Of a DNA stretch of 64,000 bases, positions 16,422 through 24,205 are shown piece after piece (position 1 is the stretch's first letter; every line of letters begins with the position of its first letter). The DNA lies in the NCBI GenBank assembly GCA_963728825.1, contig CAVSLA010000001.1, forward strand, positions 1-64,000, given 5' to 3'. This stretch comes from CAVREM01 sp963728825. Its GTDB lineage: Bacteria > Acidobacteriota > Vicinamibacteria > Vicinamibacterales > CAVVIG01. Made by a program: the position numbers and the translations under genes. The notes beneath the pieces were generated by a model. The model was given only the letters and a program-made list of their open reading frames with translations, was not told where the DNA came from and did not search any database.

Positions 16422-17195
16422 GTGGAGCACAAGGAAGAGCCAGACGTGCGCGTCTTTGCCGACGTGAACGAACTGAGCATGCAGGCGGGCCAGGCCGCGG
16501 TCAGAACGATCAATGAGTCCGTGCGGGGCGCGGGCAGATGTTCCCTCGTGCTGTCTGGCGGGAACACGCCGCGCACGTTGTACGGCCTGCTTGCGTCGGA
16601 ATTTCGAGATCAGATCCCCTGGGCACACGTTCACGTGTTCTGGGGGGATGAGCGCTTCGTAGCCCCTGACGATCCAGACAGTAACTATCGAATGGCGAAG
16701 GAAACGTTATTGGATCACGTCCCGTGTCCGGCTGGCAACGTCCATCCGATGCCAACTCACTTCCGGTCAGCGGACGCGGCCGCTCGAGATTATGAAAACA
16801 CGTTGAGAAACTACTTCGGCACCGATTGGCCGCATTTCGACCTGAGCCTCCTCGGGCTCGGAGAAGAGGGACATACGGCTTCTCTATTCCCGGGCTCACC
16901 GGCGCTTGGAGAGCTGGCGCGGTGGGTCGTCGCCGTTGAGACGCCGGCCGATCCGCCATTGCGCCTCACACTGACCCTGCCGGCAATCACTCGAAGCGCC
17001 CACACCTACGTCCTCGTGACGGGGTCAAAGAAGGCATCTGCGCTGCACCATGTGCTCACCGGCGTCCCTGACCCAAACACTTACCCGGCGGCCGGCGTCC
17101 GATTAGCCGAGGGGACATTGATATGGTGGGTCGATCGGGGAGCCGCGGCACAGTACACGAGCAAGCCCCGTATTCGGTCTGAAGGCGTCGGGTAA
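16422..17195 (+). CDS. pgl: 6-phosphogluconolactonase
   Basis: An intact protein of 257 residues from a GTG start 5 bp after the gluconokinase stop. Family motifs are CSLVLSGGNTPRTLY, HVFWGDERFVAPDDPDSNYR, DLSLLGLGEEGHTASLFPG (active-site GEEGHTASLF near residue 150) and TLTLPAITRSAHTYVLVTG. It hydrolyses 6-phosphoglucono-1,5-lactone to 6-phosphogluconate in the cytoplasm. Glucose-6-phosphate dehydrogenase and 6-phosphogluconate dehydrogenase are not in the window. The short spacing implies co-transcription with gntK and perhaps the HAD gene. Confidence 0.92.
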   Translation: MEHKEEPDVRVFADVNELSMQAGQAAVRTINESVRGAGRCSLVLSGGNTPRTLYGLLASEFRDQIPWAHVHVFWGDERFVAPDDPDSNYRMAKETLLDHVPCPAGNVHPMPTHFRSADAAARDYENTLRNYFGTDWPHFDLSLLGLGEEGHTASLFPGSPALGELARWVVAVETPADPPLRLTLTLPAITRSAHTYVLVTGSKKASALHHVLTGVPDPNTYPAAGVRLAEGTLIWWVDRGAAAQYTSKPRIRSEGVG

Positions 17196-17274
17196 GTCAG
17201 GTATCGATACTTCACGATGTCTCATCAGGTCTGCTCGCCGCTAGCTCGCTGGCGCGCACATCGATCATGGCTCC

Positions 17275-18291
17275 TCACGACCCTTTCAGATCCATCTCTC
17301 TCGCGATCCGCAACGCCTCGCGGACCAACTGACTCGAATACCCCCACTCGTTGTCGTACCAACTCATAACCTTGACTAGATCGCCATCAACAACCTGAGT
17401 CATGCCGAGATCCACAACCGACGCGCGGGGATCTCTGATGATGTCGGACGATACGACCGGATCCGAGGTCACACCGAGGACCCCGCGATAGCGTTCGCTC
17501 CCAGCCTCCTCCGTAAACACATCGTTCACCTCGTCCACCGTCGTAAGTCTGGCGGCGACGGCGACGATGTCCGCGAGCGACCCGACAGCAACGGGCGCCC
17601 GGACGGCCACACCATCGAATCGGCCGCGATACTCGGGGAGCGCCTTAGCGGTCGCGGCGGCTGCACCGGTGGACGTGGGCACGAAGTTCGCGGCGCCGGC
17701 CCTGCCTCTTCGGGCGCGATTGTGTGGAGAGTCGACAATCGCCTGACTGGACGTGTAGGCGTGAACCGTCGTCATGATGGCCTTCTTGATGCCGATCCGC
17801 CGGCCGAGAATCTCCATCACCGGCGTGATGCAATTCGTCGTGCAACTCGCGCACGAGATGATGGCGGTGCCACCCTGTGGCCTATTTACGCCGTGGACGA
17901 TCGTTTCCACGTCGTCGCTTTTCGAGGGCGCCGACAAGATGACGTACGCGGCTCCGGCACGGATGTGAGCATCGAGATCTTCTCGCTTTGTGAACGCGCC
18001 CGTGCACTCGAAGACGATGTCGACGTTCAACGACTTCCACGGCAGGAGCGCCGGTTTTTTTTCACTCAGCAGCTTGAGCCGGCGGTCACCAACCTTCAGG
18101 TGTCCGTCTTCGGTTGCTTCGACTGTCTTCTCATACCGCCCGTAAACCGTGTCGTATTTCAGGAGGTACTCGACATTGCCCGACGTACCAATGTCGTTGG
18201 CGGCGACCAAGTCCAGGCCGGGCGTGTCCATGACGATCTTGAGCGTGGCCCGACCAATTCGTCCCAATCCGTTTATGGCGACCCTGGCCAT
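17275..18291 (-). CDS. gap: Glyceraldehyde-3-phosphate dehydrogenase
   Basis: An intact protein of 338 residues. N-terminal NAD fold VAINGLGRIGRATLK, then VILSAPSKSDD, the active-site segment ISCASCTTNCITPVMEIL (catalytic cysteine near residue 151), TTVHAYTSSQ, and the C-terminal MSWYDNEWGYSSQLV. It catalyses NAD-dependent oxidative phosphorylation of glyceraldehyde-3-P to 1,3-bisphosphoglycerate. It is convergent with pgl and transcribed in the same direction as the DksA-type gene upstream. An extra gap copy inside a stress island may be a second copy of the genome, which cannot be tested here. Confidence 0.94.
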   Translation of the reverse strand: MARVAINGLGRIGRATLKIVMDTPGLDLVAANDIGTSGNVEYLLKYDTVYGRYEKTVEATEDGHLKVGDRRLKLLSEKKPALLPWKSLNVDIVFECTGAFTKREDLDAHIRAGAAYVILSAPSKSDDVETIVHGVNRPQGGTAIISCASCTTNCITPVMEILGRRIGIKKAIMTTVHAYTSSQAIVDSPHNRARRGRAGAANFVPTSTGAAAATAKALPEYRGRFDGVAVRAPVAVGSLADIVAVAARLTTVDEVNDVFTEEAGSERYRGVLGVTSDPVVSSDIIRDPRASVVDLGMTQVVDGDLVKVMSWYDNEWGYSSQLVREALRIAREMDLKGS

Positions 18292-18405
18292 GAGATGTCC
18301 TCCATCTGTCAGTGTGACGCCAGCGGAATCTTGGGTTTCGTACCACGTGGTAGCGCGAGACGTCGAGTGGAGAGAGCCTCGACAGGCTCCGCGTGCTCGA
18401 GTGTC

Positions 18406-18852
18406 TTAGCTGGACATCTCGACAACGAACGATGAGGAACCGCGACGCGACACGATGCGCTCGCGCTGCTCGGCCGCCTCACGGGCTTCTTCGCAGTCCT
18501 TGCAACGCACCGCGAAGGGAATGGCCCTTAGACGCCGTTCGGCGATCTCACCGCCGCACTCGAAACAGACGCCGTAGGTGTCTTCGTTGAGCCGTCGCAG
18601 TGCCACGTCGATCTTATTCAGCGTTTCCGCCTTCATCTGGATCAACGCGAACTCGATGTCTTCCTGAATGTCGACCTCGGAGCTCTCGCCCTGGTCGAGC
18701 ACCTGGCGCGCCTTGGTGACGTCGGTCCGCGCGTCGCGAATTCTTCCTTGAACTTCTCGCATCAGTTCGCCGCGGCGGTCCTCGAGCATTTTCCTCAGGT
18801 CATGATCCCGGGTTCCGGTCGTCGCTGCCATGGTCTCCGTCGTCGTTGCCAT
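18406..18852 (-). CDS. DksA/TraR family zinc-finger transcription factor
   Basis: An intact protein of 148 residues. A long coiled-coil (LRKMLEDRRGELMREVQGRI through KAETLNKIDVALRRL) is followed by the four-cysteine zinc finger YGVCFECGGEI and AVRCKDCEEA near residues 94-118. These are the hallmarks of DksA-like proteins, which bind in the RNA polymerase secondary channel and modulate rRNA and stress promoters, often with ppGpp. The distal D-x-x-D at the coiled-coil tip is not obvious, so the mode of action may differ from E. coli DksA. Its place among starvation-type genes fits a stress role. Confidence 0.87.
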   Translation of the reverse strand: MATTTETMAATTGTRDHDLRKMLEDRRGELMREVQGRIRDARTDVTKARQVLDQGESSEVDIQEDIEFALIQMKAETLNKIDVALRRLNEDTYGVCFECGGEIAERRLRAIPFAVRCKDCEEAREAAEQRERIVSRRGSSSFVVEMSS

Positions 18853-18928
18853 GATGCCTGCTGCTCCTTCTCTGATGGCGATCCGCGCCCCACTAATTGA
18901 TTCCCCACGCTTGCGAATGGCCCCATAA

Positions 18929-19180
18929 CTAGCTGGAGGGCCCTCGCAGATACGTGCCGCCCGTGGTTTGCCTCAGAACCCCGCGTTCGACGAGCGTCGT
19001 CAGGGCAAACGTGCACGTGCTGTTGTCCAGCCCCCACAGCCGCTCCGCCTGGGACACTGTGAGGCTCAGTCCTGGCATCTCGCGGTACTCACCCTCGATT
19101 CGCAGAAGCAGTTCGTGTATCGCCGGTGTTGTGTGCGGCGGGGTGTTGCGGACGGTTCGGCTCACTTCTGCCAACTTCAC
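18929..19180 (-). CDS. Small winged-helix-like DNA-binding protein, unknown function
   Basis: GTG 19180 is preceded at a good distance by AAGGAG, so it is chosen over a start at 19390 although the frame stays open upstream. The 83-residue product has HTTPAIHELLLRIEGEYREM, then LSLTVSQAERLWGLDNSTC and ALTTLVERGVLRQTTGGTY. This helix-helix-turn-helix-wing pattern resembles small wHTH proteins. No family name can be given with confidence. It lies between dksA-like and the second GH15 gene, on the opposite strand from the latter. Confidence 0.55.
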   Translation of the reverse strand: MKLAEVSRTVRNTPPHTTPAIHELLLRIEGEYREMPGLSLTVSQAERLWGLDNSTCTFALTTLVERGVLRQTTGGTYLRGPSS

Positions 19181-19487
19181 GCGATCTCCTTCGGTGTTTT
19201 TCCAGGCCCTGATACCCAGCGCGCCAAGAGCACTTGGACCGGCTCGACGCAGTCGGCCCTCTAGCGCTGCTACCCAGCGGCGCCAGCCGCCAAGTCTTCG
19301 CACTCTGAGTCGCCGTGAGGCATCGACCAGCAGTCGAGGTCGCACGCCGGTGTCTCCGCACGCGGTGGTCAGAGGCAAGCCGTGAGCCATCGCCGTTCCG
19401 TTCTTGATCGGCTCGAACTTTCAGCATTGGGGATGACTTGCGCTGTCTGGTCACGGAAGGGGTGAAGCCTCTAGTCTGCGCGCATCA

Positions 19488-19520
19488 TTTCAAACTGAAA
19501 GCTTGGCGCTCAATCTGAAA
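19488..19520. promoter_or_regulatory. Activator palindromes upstream of GH15 gene 2
   Basis: The perfect palindrome TTTCAAACTGAAA (19488-19500), identical to that at 4861, is followed 20 bp later by a half-degenerate GCTCAATCTGAAA (19508-19520). They lie about 70-100 bp before ATG 19587. No acceptable -24/-12 promoter was found between them and the gene. The rest of 19181-19586 shows no gene. Confidence 0.5.
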
Positions 19521-19586
19521 GGTCTCGCTCAACGTCCGGGAATTCGACGGTCCTTGTCCCACTGACAATGGGATGATTTGGGGCAG

Positions 19587-21395
19587 ATGGCGTCGCGCAT
19601 CGAAGACTACGCGTTGATCGGCGACTGTGAGACGGCAGCCCTCGTGGGGCGGGACGGTTCGATCGACTGGCTCAGTTTTCCTAGATTCGACTCGGCCGCG
19701 TGCTTCGCCGCGCTCCTAGGGACGCTCGACCATGGGCGCTGGGTGCTGGCGCCGGAAACCGAGATCAAGAAAATCCAACGCCGCTATCGTCCTGGGACCC
19801 TCGTCCTCGAGACTGAGTACTACACAGACAGCGGCGCGGTGAGACTCATCGATTTCATGCCTCCTCGCACCCGAACGCCTGAGCTGATCAGAATCGTCGA
19901 GGGAATGAGCGGCCATGTCCCCATGGCAATGGATCTCGTGATCAGATTCGACTACGGATCGGTCGTACCCTGGGTTCGACGCTCAGAGGGTGGAATCCGG
20001 GCGACGGCGGGACCGGAAACGCTGTATTTCCGCAGTCGCGCGCGGCTCTCCGGTCAGGACCTTCGAACCGTCGCACATTTCAACGTCGCTGCCGGCGAGC
20101 GTGTGCCATTCGAGCTGGCCTGGTCGCCTACGCACCAGAGCGAGCCCCAACCGACGGATCCGGAGCAGAGTCTTCAAGAGACAGAAGAATGGTGGATGGC
20201 GTGGTCAGGTCGCTGCACATTCCATGGCGAGTGGCATGACGCCGTCGTCCGTTCGCTCATCACGCTGAAGGCGCTGACGTACGCGCCCACTGGCGGGATC
20301 GTCGCTGCCGCGACTACATCTCTCCCAGAGCGCATCGGGGGCGTCCGGAACTGGGATTACCGCTACTGTTGGCTGCGCGACGCCACATTCACGCTCTATT
20401 CCCTCATGGTGGGTGGCTACACGGAGGAAGCGAGTGCTTGGCGCGAATGGCTCGTGAACGCCGTGGCCGGAACCCCTTCGACGCTCCAAATCATGTACGG
20501 CCTCGCGGGCGAGCGGCGCCTGACGGAATTGGAACTGCCGTGGCTCCCAGGATACGAGGGCTCATCTCCCGTCCGAATCGGAAACGCAGCGCATCGACAG
20601 CATCAACTCGACGTGTATGGGGAGGTAATGGATTCTCTGCACCTCGCACGGCGGTCAGGATTGCCGCCGAGCGAGAACGCGTGGCGAATACAGCGTGGGC
20701 TCCTAGACTTCCTTGAAAGCGATTGGCACAAACCCGACGAGGGCATTTGGGAAGTCCGCGGTCCCCAACGGCAGTTCACCCACTCGAAAGTGATGGCGTG
20801 GGTCGCCATGGACCGAGCCGTCAAGAGCGTCGAGGAGTTCGGGCTTGAGGGTGAAGCCTCCAAATGGCGGCGCCTCCGAGCTGAGATTCATGAGGATGTC
20901 TGCCGCGAGGGTTTCGATCCGGCCGTCAATTCGTTCGTTCAGTATTACGGGTCGAAGGAGGCGGATGCCAGCCTGCTGATGCTTCCGCTCGTCGGCTTCC
21001 TGCCGGCAACGGATCCGAGAATGCGAGGCACGGTGGACTACATTCAGCGACGACTTGTTCGCAATGGCTTCGTCGACCGCTACGCGCCCGCTCCACACGT
21101 GGACGGATTGCCAGCAGGGGAAGGGGCATTCCTGCTCTGCACCTTCTGGCTTGCCGACAATCTCGCGCTCCAAGGCCGATACGACGAGGCGAGGGACATC
21201 TTCGAACGGCTTCTGAAGCTGCGCAACGATGTCGGGCTATTGTCGGAGCAATACGATCCCGAAGCGGGTCGAATGGTTGGAAACTTTCCTCAGGCGTTCT
21301 CACATGTTGGCTTGATCAACACCGCGCGCAACCTGGCCAGACGAGGCGGGCCCGCTGAGGACCGACCAAACCCAACGGGTCGACACACCGAGTGA
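19587..21395 (+). CDS. Glycoside hydrolase family 15 protein (trehalase/glucoamylase-like)
   Basis: An intact protein of about 602 residues. It opens MASRIEDYALIGDCETAALV and DGSIDWLSFPRFDSAACFA, the TREH-N type N-terminal domain of the shorter GH15 group. The catalytic domain carries RNWDYRYCWLRDATFTLYSL, MDSLHLARRSGLPP, ADASLLMLPLVGFLP and GEGAFLLCTFWLADNLAL. The family hydrolyses trehalose or terminal alpha-glucosidic bonds with inversion. The substrate cannot be fixed from sequence, and some actinobacterial members are trehalases. No signal peptide is seen, so it probably acts in the cytoplasm on reserve sugars. A palindrome pair lies upstream. Confidence 0.88.
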   Translation: MASRIEDYALIGDCETAALVGRDGSIDWLSFPRFDSAACFAALLGTLDHGRWVLAPETEIKKIQRRYRPGTLVLETEYYTDSGAVRLIDFMPPRTRTPELIRIVEGMSGHVPMAMDLVIRFDYGSVVPWVRRSEGGIRATAGPETLYFRSRARLSGQDLRTVAHFNVAAGERVPFELAWSPTHQSEPQPTDPEQSLQETEEWWMAWSGRCTFHGEWHDAVVRSLITLKALTYAPTGGIVAAATTSLPERIGGVRNWDYRYCWLRDATFTLYSLMVGGYTEEASAWREWLVNAVAGTPSTLQIMYGLAGERRLTELELPWLPGYEGSSPVRIGNAAHRQHQLDVYGEVMDSLHLARRSGLPPSENAWRIQRGLLDFLESDWHKPDEGIWEVRGPQRQFTHSKVMAWVAMDRAVKSVEEFGLEGEASKWRRLRAEIHEDVCREGFDPAVNSFVQYYGSKEADASLLMLPLVGFLPATDPRMRGTVDYIQRRLVRNGFVDRYAPAPHVDGLPAGEGAFLLCTFWLADNLALQGRYDEARDIFERLLKLRNDVGLLSEQYDPEAGRMVGNFPQAFSHVGLINTARNLARRGGPAEDRPNPTGRHTE

Positions 21396-21403
21396 AGGCG
21401 AGC

Positions 21404-21660
21404 GGCCGTGCGTCGTTCGTCCCGCTGTTTCTCTCGGCGCTCAAGGCCGTCGCCCGGAACGGCGACGCATCGTACTTCTGCGCGAAAAGCGTTAGCGTAT
21501 CTCGTGCTCGTGACGTTCGTGCTGGTCGGCGATTATCTCTTGCGGCTCCTCGGTCTCGAACAGCTGGCCGTCAACATCGCAGGCGGCATCGTGCTGTTTC
21601 TGATCGCGCTACGGATGCTCTTCCCGGCAGAAAGAGGACTCACAGGGTCGAGCCCTCAGC
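21404..21660 (+). pseudogene. MarC-family membrane protein remnant
   Basis: FVPLFLSAL, then after a frame change LAYLVLVTFVLVGDYLLRLL and VNIAGGIVLFLIALRMLFP, match the first third of MarC/NAAT-type inner-membrane proteins. The remaining two thirds are missing, and the sequence up to the next gene at 21878 has no MarC features. It is a truncated relic directly downstream of the GH15 gene. Confidence 0.6.
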
Positions 21661-21877
21661 GGCGCGATCCTGCTTTCCTCGACGTTCCTCCATTGCCGGA
21701 GCGCAGGCTGACGACCAGTTGCGCTGTGGCAGGGGTGAAGACGTCGCCTATTGGTTCGTCAAGCGCGGCCGTACACGGCGTCGCAGGCCAGTGGCGCAGA
21801 GCATTTGGCATACGGAAGGCGTAAGCTCGTTACTGGACTGGCTGCGTCGTCCGGAGTGGAGAATGCCAGGGGACACG

Positions 21878-22750
21878 ATGAACAGACTCTCGTTAAGTCA
21901 CATTCTCTGCCCGATGGATTTGTCGTCGCTGTCCATGAACTCGCTCGATTGGGCGAACGCCCTCGCGCGCGCGCGAAGAGCGGAGCTCAGGGCGTTCCAT
22001 GTTGTCGCGACGAGAGGCCTTGTGGCTCCAGAGGCTCTTGGTTCCCACCAGCGTGCTGACACGATTACCAAGCTGCGGGAAGCGCTCATGGCAACAGATT
22101 CTGAGAATGTCCACACCGGAGCAGCTGTCAGGCAAGGGGACCCCGGCAGCCAGATTCTCCGATTCGCCAAGTCCATCCGCGCCGATGTGATTGTTATGGG
22201 GGCCGCTGGCGCCGACCGCCCGATGCGTCCGATCGGTTCTGTGACTGCGACAGTCGTCTCGCGTTCCGATTGTCCAGTTCTGATCGTGCCCACTGGACGA
22301 AGAGTCGATCGGTTGAGAGCGGGCGTGTTCAAACAGATTCTGTGTGCGGTTGATTTGGCGCCATCATCCGTCAGCGTCATCAGGCAAGCGCTTTCGCTCG
22401 CATGGGAGACACATGGACACCTCAGATGCGTGTGCGTAATGACGGAGCCAGCTCCGTCTTCGTCGGAGGCTCAGAAGCAGTTAGTGGAGGCGATCCCGCC
22501 TGAAGCACACGCGTGGTGTGACACTGAAGTGATTGTGAAGCAAGGAGTGCCAGCCACCGAGATCGTCAGAGCCACTGAGACGTCTGACGTCGATGTCGTC
22601 GTAATTGGTCCGCCACGCCAGTGGACATCGACAACGCAGGCGGTTTTGGCGAAGTCGCTGTGTCCAGTCTTGGTGACACATGACACTCGGCCGCTTCCAT
22701 ACCCATCGAGCCAAGAACCAGACGTTACCGCTCGTGGCACCACGTCCTAA
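21878..22750 (+). CDS. Tandem universal stress protein (UspA family)
   Basis: An intact protein of 290 residues with two UspA domains. Domain 1: LSHILCPMDLSSLSMNSLDW, GAAVRQGDPGSQILRFA, RADVIVMGAAGADRP. Domain 2: FKQILCAVDLAPSSVSVIR, VIVKQGVPATEIVRATE, VDVVVIGPPRQW, SLCPVLVTHDTRPLPYP. ATG 21878 has AGGGGA a few bases upstream. The canonical ATP-binding G-2x-G-9x-G(S/T) motif is not clear in either domain. It is a close paralogue of the broken gene at 5062. No TTTCA-type palindrome lies upstream of this copy. The 222 bp to the next gene hold nothing recognisable. Confidence 0.88.
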   Translation: MNRLSLSHILCPMDLSSLSMNSLDWANALARARRAELRAFHVVATRGLVAPEALGSHQRADTITKLREALMATDSENVHTGAAVRQGDPGSQILRFAKSIRADVIVMGAAGADRPMRPIGSVTATVVSRSDCPVLIVPTGRRVDRLRAGVFKQILCAVDLAPSSVSVIRQALSLAWETHGHLRCVCVMTEPAPSSSEAQKQLVEAIPPEAHAWCDTEVIVKQGVPATEIVRATETSDVDVVVIGPPRQWTSTTQAVLAKSLCPVLVTHDTRPLPYPSSQEPDVTARGTTS

Positions 22751-22973
22751 ACGCGCTGAGAAATCCGCTCGTACTGAGCTTTGTGCGCGCTCTACAACAA
22801 TCAGGAATCAGGTGGCCCGGCGATAAGGCTCGCGGGAACCGACAGAGATCGGCATCAGTGAGACCATGCGCCTAGGGATCGCGATCGTGACCGTTTTCAC
22901 GCACTCGCTGTCGTACGGTTAGTACGCTCGACGCTGGATTTCGTCGCGGCTCGGCATAATCGCCCTTCTCAAA

Positions 22974-23288
22974 TCAGTGAACCGCCTTCAATCCAAAAAT
23001 GCCGCAAACGATCAAACCGATAAAAGCAACACGGAGCATCGTCACCGGCTCACCAAGCAGGACCATGCCGAGAATCGCGGTGCCGACTGTTCCAATTCCG
23101 GTCCACACGGCGTACGCAGTTCCTAACGGCAGCGTGCGCACGGCCAAACCGAGAAGTACCATGCTGGCGACGAGTGCGACAGCCGTACCGACAGTTGGCC
23201 ACAGGCGAGTGAATCCGTTTGTGTACTTCAGCCCAACGGCCCAGCCGATTTCAAGAAAGCCGGCGATGACCAATATGACCCACGCCAC
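22974..23288 (-). CDS. gdx: SMR-family guanidinium exporter (SugE/Gdx type)
   Basis: Small multidrug-resistance transporter of 105 residues with four membrane helices. WVILVIAGFLEIGWAVGLK contains the essential membrane glutamate. TLPLGTAYAVWTGIGTVGTA and LRVAFIGLIVCGIFGLK complete the fold, and the GWAVGLKYT pattern is of the SugE/Gdx rather than EmrE subgroup. GTG 23288 is chosen because GGAGG precedes it by 5 bases; a TTG at 23300 would put the ribosome site inside the gene. A guanidine-II riboswitch directly upstream identifies the substrate as guanidinium, exported in exchange for protons. Confidence 0.85.
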   Translation of the reverse strand: MAWVILVIAGFLEIGWAVGLKYTNGFTRLWPTVGTAVALVASMVLLGLAVRTLPLGTAYAVWTGIGTVGTAILGMVLLGEPVTMLRVAFIGLIVCGIFGLKAVH

Positions 23289-23308
23289 GGCAACCTCCAA
23301 GATTTAAG

Positions 23309-23354
23309 CGGGGTCGTCCCCGGTGGACGGACATGCGAAGGATCGTCCCATCGC
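23309..23354 (-). promoter_or_regulatory. Guanidine-II (mini-ykkC) riboswitch
   Basis: Two short hairpins both have the diagnostic ACGA tetraloop. Hairpin 1 (23354-23335) reads GCGATGGGACGATCCTTCGC: GCGA pairs with UCGC, a U-U mismatch follows, then GGG pairs with UCC around the loop. Hairpin 2 (23322-23309) reads CGGGGACGACCCCG, a 5-bp stem. They are 12 bases apart, and the ribosome site GGAGG of the exporter follows hairpin 2 by 8 bases. This is the mini-ykkC layout, in which guanidine joins the two loops and frees translation. Confidence 0.85.
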
Positions 23355-23519
23355 GGCGAAATCTCGATCTTATCAGCGTCGTACGACACGTCCAGGGTGC
23401 CTTCTCCGGTGACGATTTGTCAGGGAGTGTGCGGAGGCAACCGGCGTGGCAGTCCACGTCCTCGCCACCGCTTTGTTCGGCGTCTTGAGCGCAGGTTTGA
23501 AGCAACAAAGAACTTGAGC

Positions 23520-23553
23520 ATTCAAAATGAAGTAGGTCACTTCAAGTCTGAAA
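23520..23553. promoter_or_regulatory. Activator-like palindromes upstream of the 85-residue protein
   Basis: ATTCAAAATGAAG (23520-23532) and CTTCAAGTCTGAAA (23540-23553, spacer 4 instead of 3) are 20 bp apart. They lie 51-84 bp before a strong -24/-12 match. Confidence 0.45.
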
Positions 23554-23603
23554 TACCAAGGAACCGTTGTCGATTGCCTTCCCCAACGATGGAGCGCGGA
23601 GGC

Positions 23604-23619
23604 TGGCGCGCAGCTTGCG
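23604..23619 (+). promoter_or_regulatory. Strong sigma-54 promoter match for the 85-residue protein
   Basis: TGGCGCGCAGCTTGCG has both conserved blocks (TGGC, TTGC) and GG-N10-GC spacing. It lies 38 bp before ATG 23658. Confidence 0.65.
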
Positions 23620-23657
23620 ATTGTCGTCAGTACACGCCACGTTGAGACCGAGGCAAG

Positions 23658-23915
23658 ATGATGGAAAAAATCGTAGAGTGCAGGAACGTCAATCAGAGCG
23701 AGGTGCCGGCACCAGGCGACGTACTTGCGTCGAGACCGACAGCCCGCGCCGATTTGTATTTCATCAGCGTCGTTCCCGACGCCGCTCACCTGACCGCCCG
23801 ACGCCACCCCGAAGCAGTTGACACTGTGCGGGATCTCGCTCGTCAACTGAGAGTCGACGGGTGGTTCACTTACAATCACACGCACTACGCCCGTATTGCG
23901 CGCAACCGCTCCTAG
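23658..23915 (+). CDS. Small protein of unknown function (85 residues)
   Basis: Not recognised. The product starts MMEKIVECRNVNQSEVPAPG and ends GWFTYNHTHYARIARNRS. It has an alternation of short strands (DLYFISVVPDA) and a helix (PEAVDTVRDLARQLRV), and no membrane segment or signal peptide. The only support for it as a gene is its good protein-like composition and its position 38 bp behind a strong -24/-12 promoter match with upstream palindromes, the same layout as the other stress genes. The start at the second ATG (23661) is equally possible. Confidence 0.5.
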   Translation: MMEKIVECRNVNQSEVPAPGDVLASRPTARADLYFISVVPDAAHLTARRHPEAVDTVRDLARQLRVDGWFTYNHTHYARIARNRS

Positions 23916-24024
23916 GTCGAGACGAAGACCCGGGGTTCTCCGTGGCTTTACGACTTGCACCGTAGCCTTGGCGACTGCCCCGCATCGGCGTCGATGTTGG
24001 CGGTTGCGTACTGAGATAGACGCA

Positions 24025-24091
24025 TTTCAATGTGAATAGGCGGTCGGGCGTAGACGAGTCTTTCGTTCTGAAAGCCCCTTACATTTTGAAA
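24025..24091. promoter_or_regulatory. Three activator-like palindromes upstream of tonB-like gene
   Basis: TTTCAATGTGAAT (24025-24037), TTTCGTTCTGAAA (24061-24073) and TTACATTTTGAAA (24079-24091) each differ from TTTCA-N3-TGAAA at one position. The 290 bp from 23916 to 24205 contain these, a promoter candidate and no gene. Confidence 0.6.
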
Positions 24092-24163
24092 CGTGCGCCA
24101 GCCGCGCAACGCGCCGGTACGGTCGATTTTTGGTGAAAAAACGCAAGCACCGCACGCGTCAGC

Positions 24164-24179
24164 TCGGATCGAGCTTTGC
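24164..24179 (+). promoter_or_regulatory. Candidate sigma-54 promoter for tonB-like gene
   Basis: CGGATCGAGCTTTGCC has GG-N10-GC spacing and TTGC at -12 but a poor -24 block. It ends 26 bp before ATG 24206, so the leader would be about 15 bases. Confidence 0.4.
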
Positions 24180-24205
24180 CTCGAACGATAGCGGAGGCGA
24201 GCGCG

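Noticed and set aside
19571..19586. GG-N10-GC match as a sigma-54 promoter for the second GH15 gene
   Set aside because: Transcription would begin after the conserved start codon, and the blocks match poorly.
23301..23520. Sigma-54 promoter for the guanidinium exporter
   Set aside because: The best candidate (TGCCACGCCGGTTGCC on the minus strand) lacks the invariant GG; control is explained by the riboswitch.
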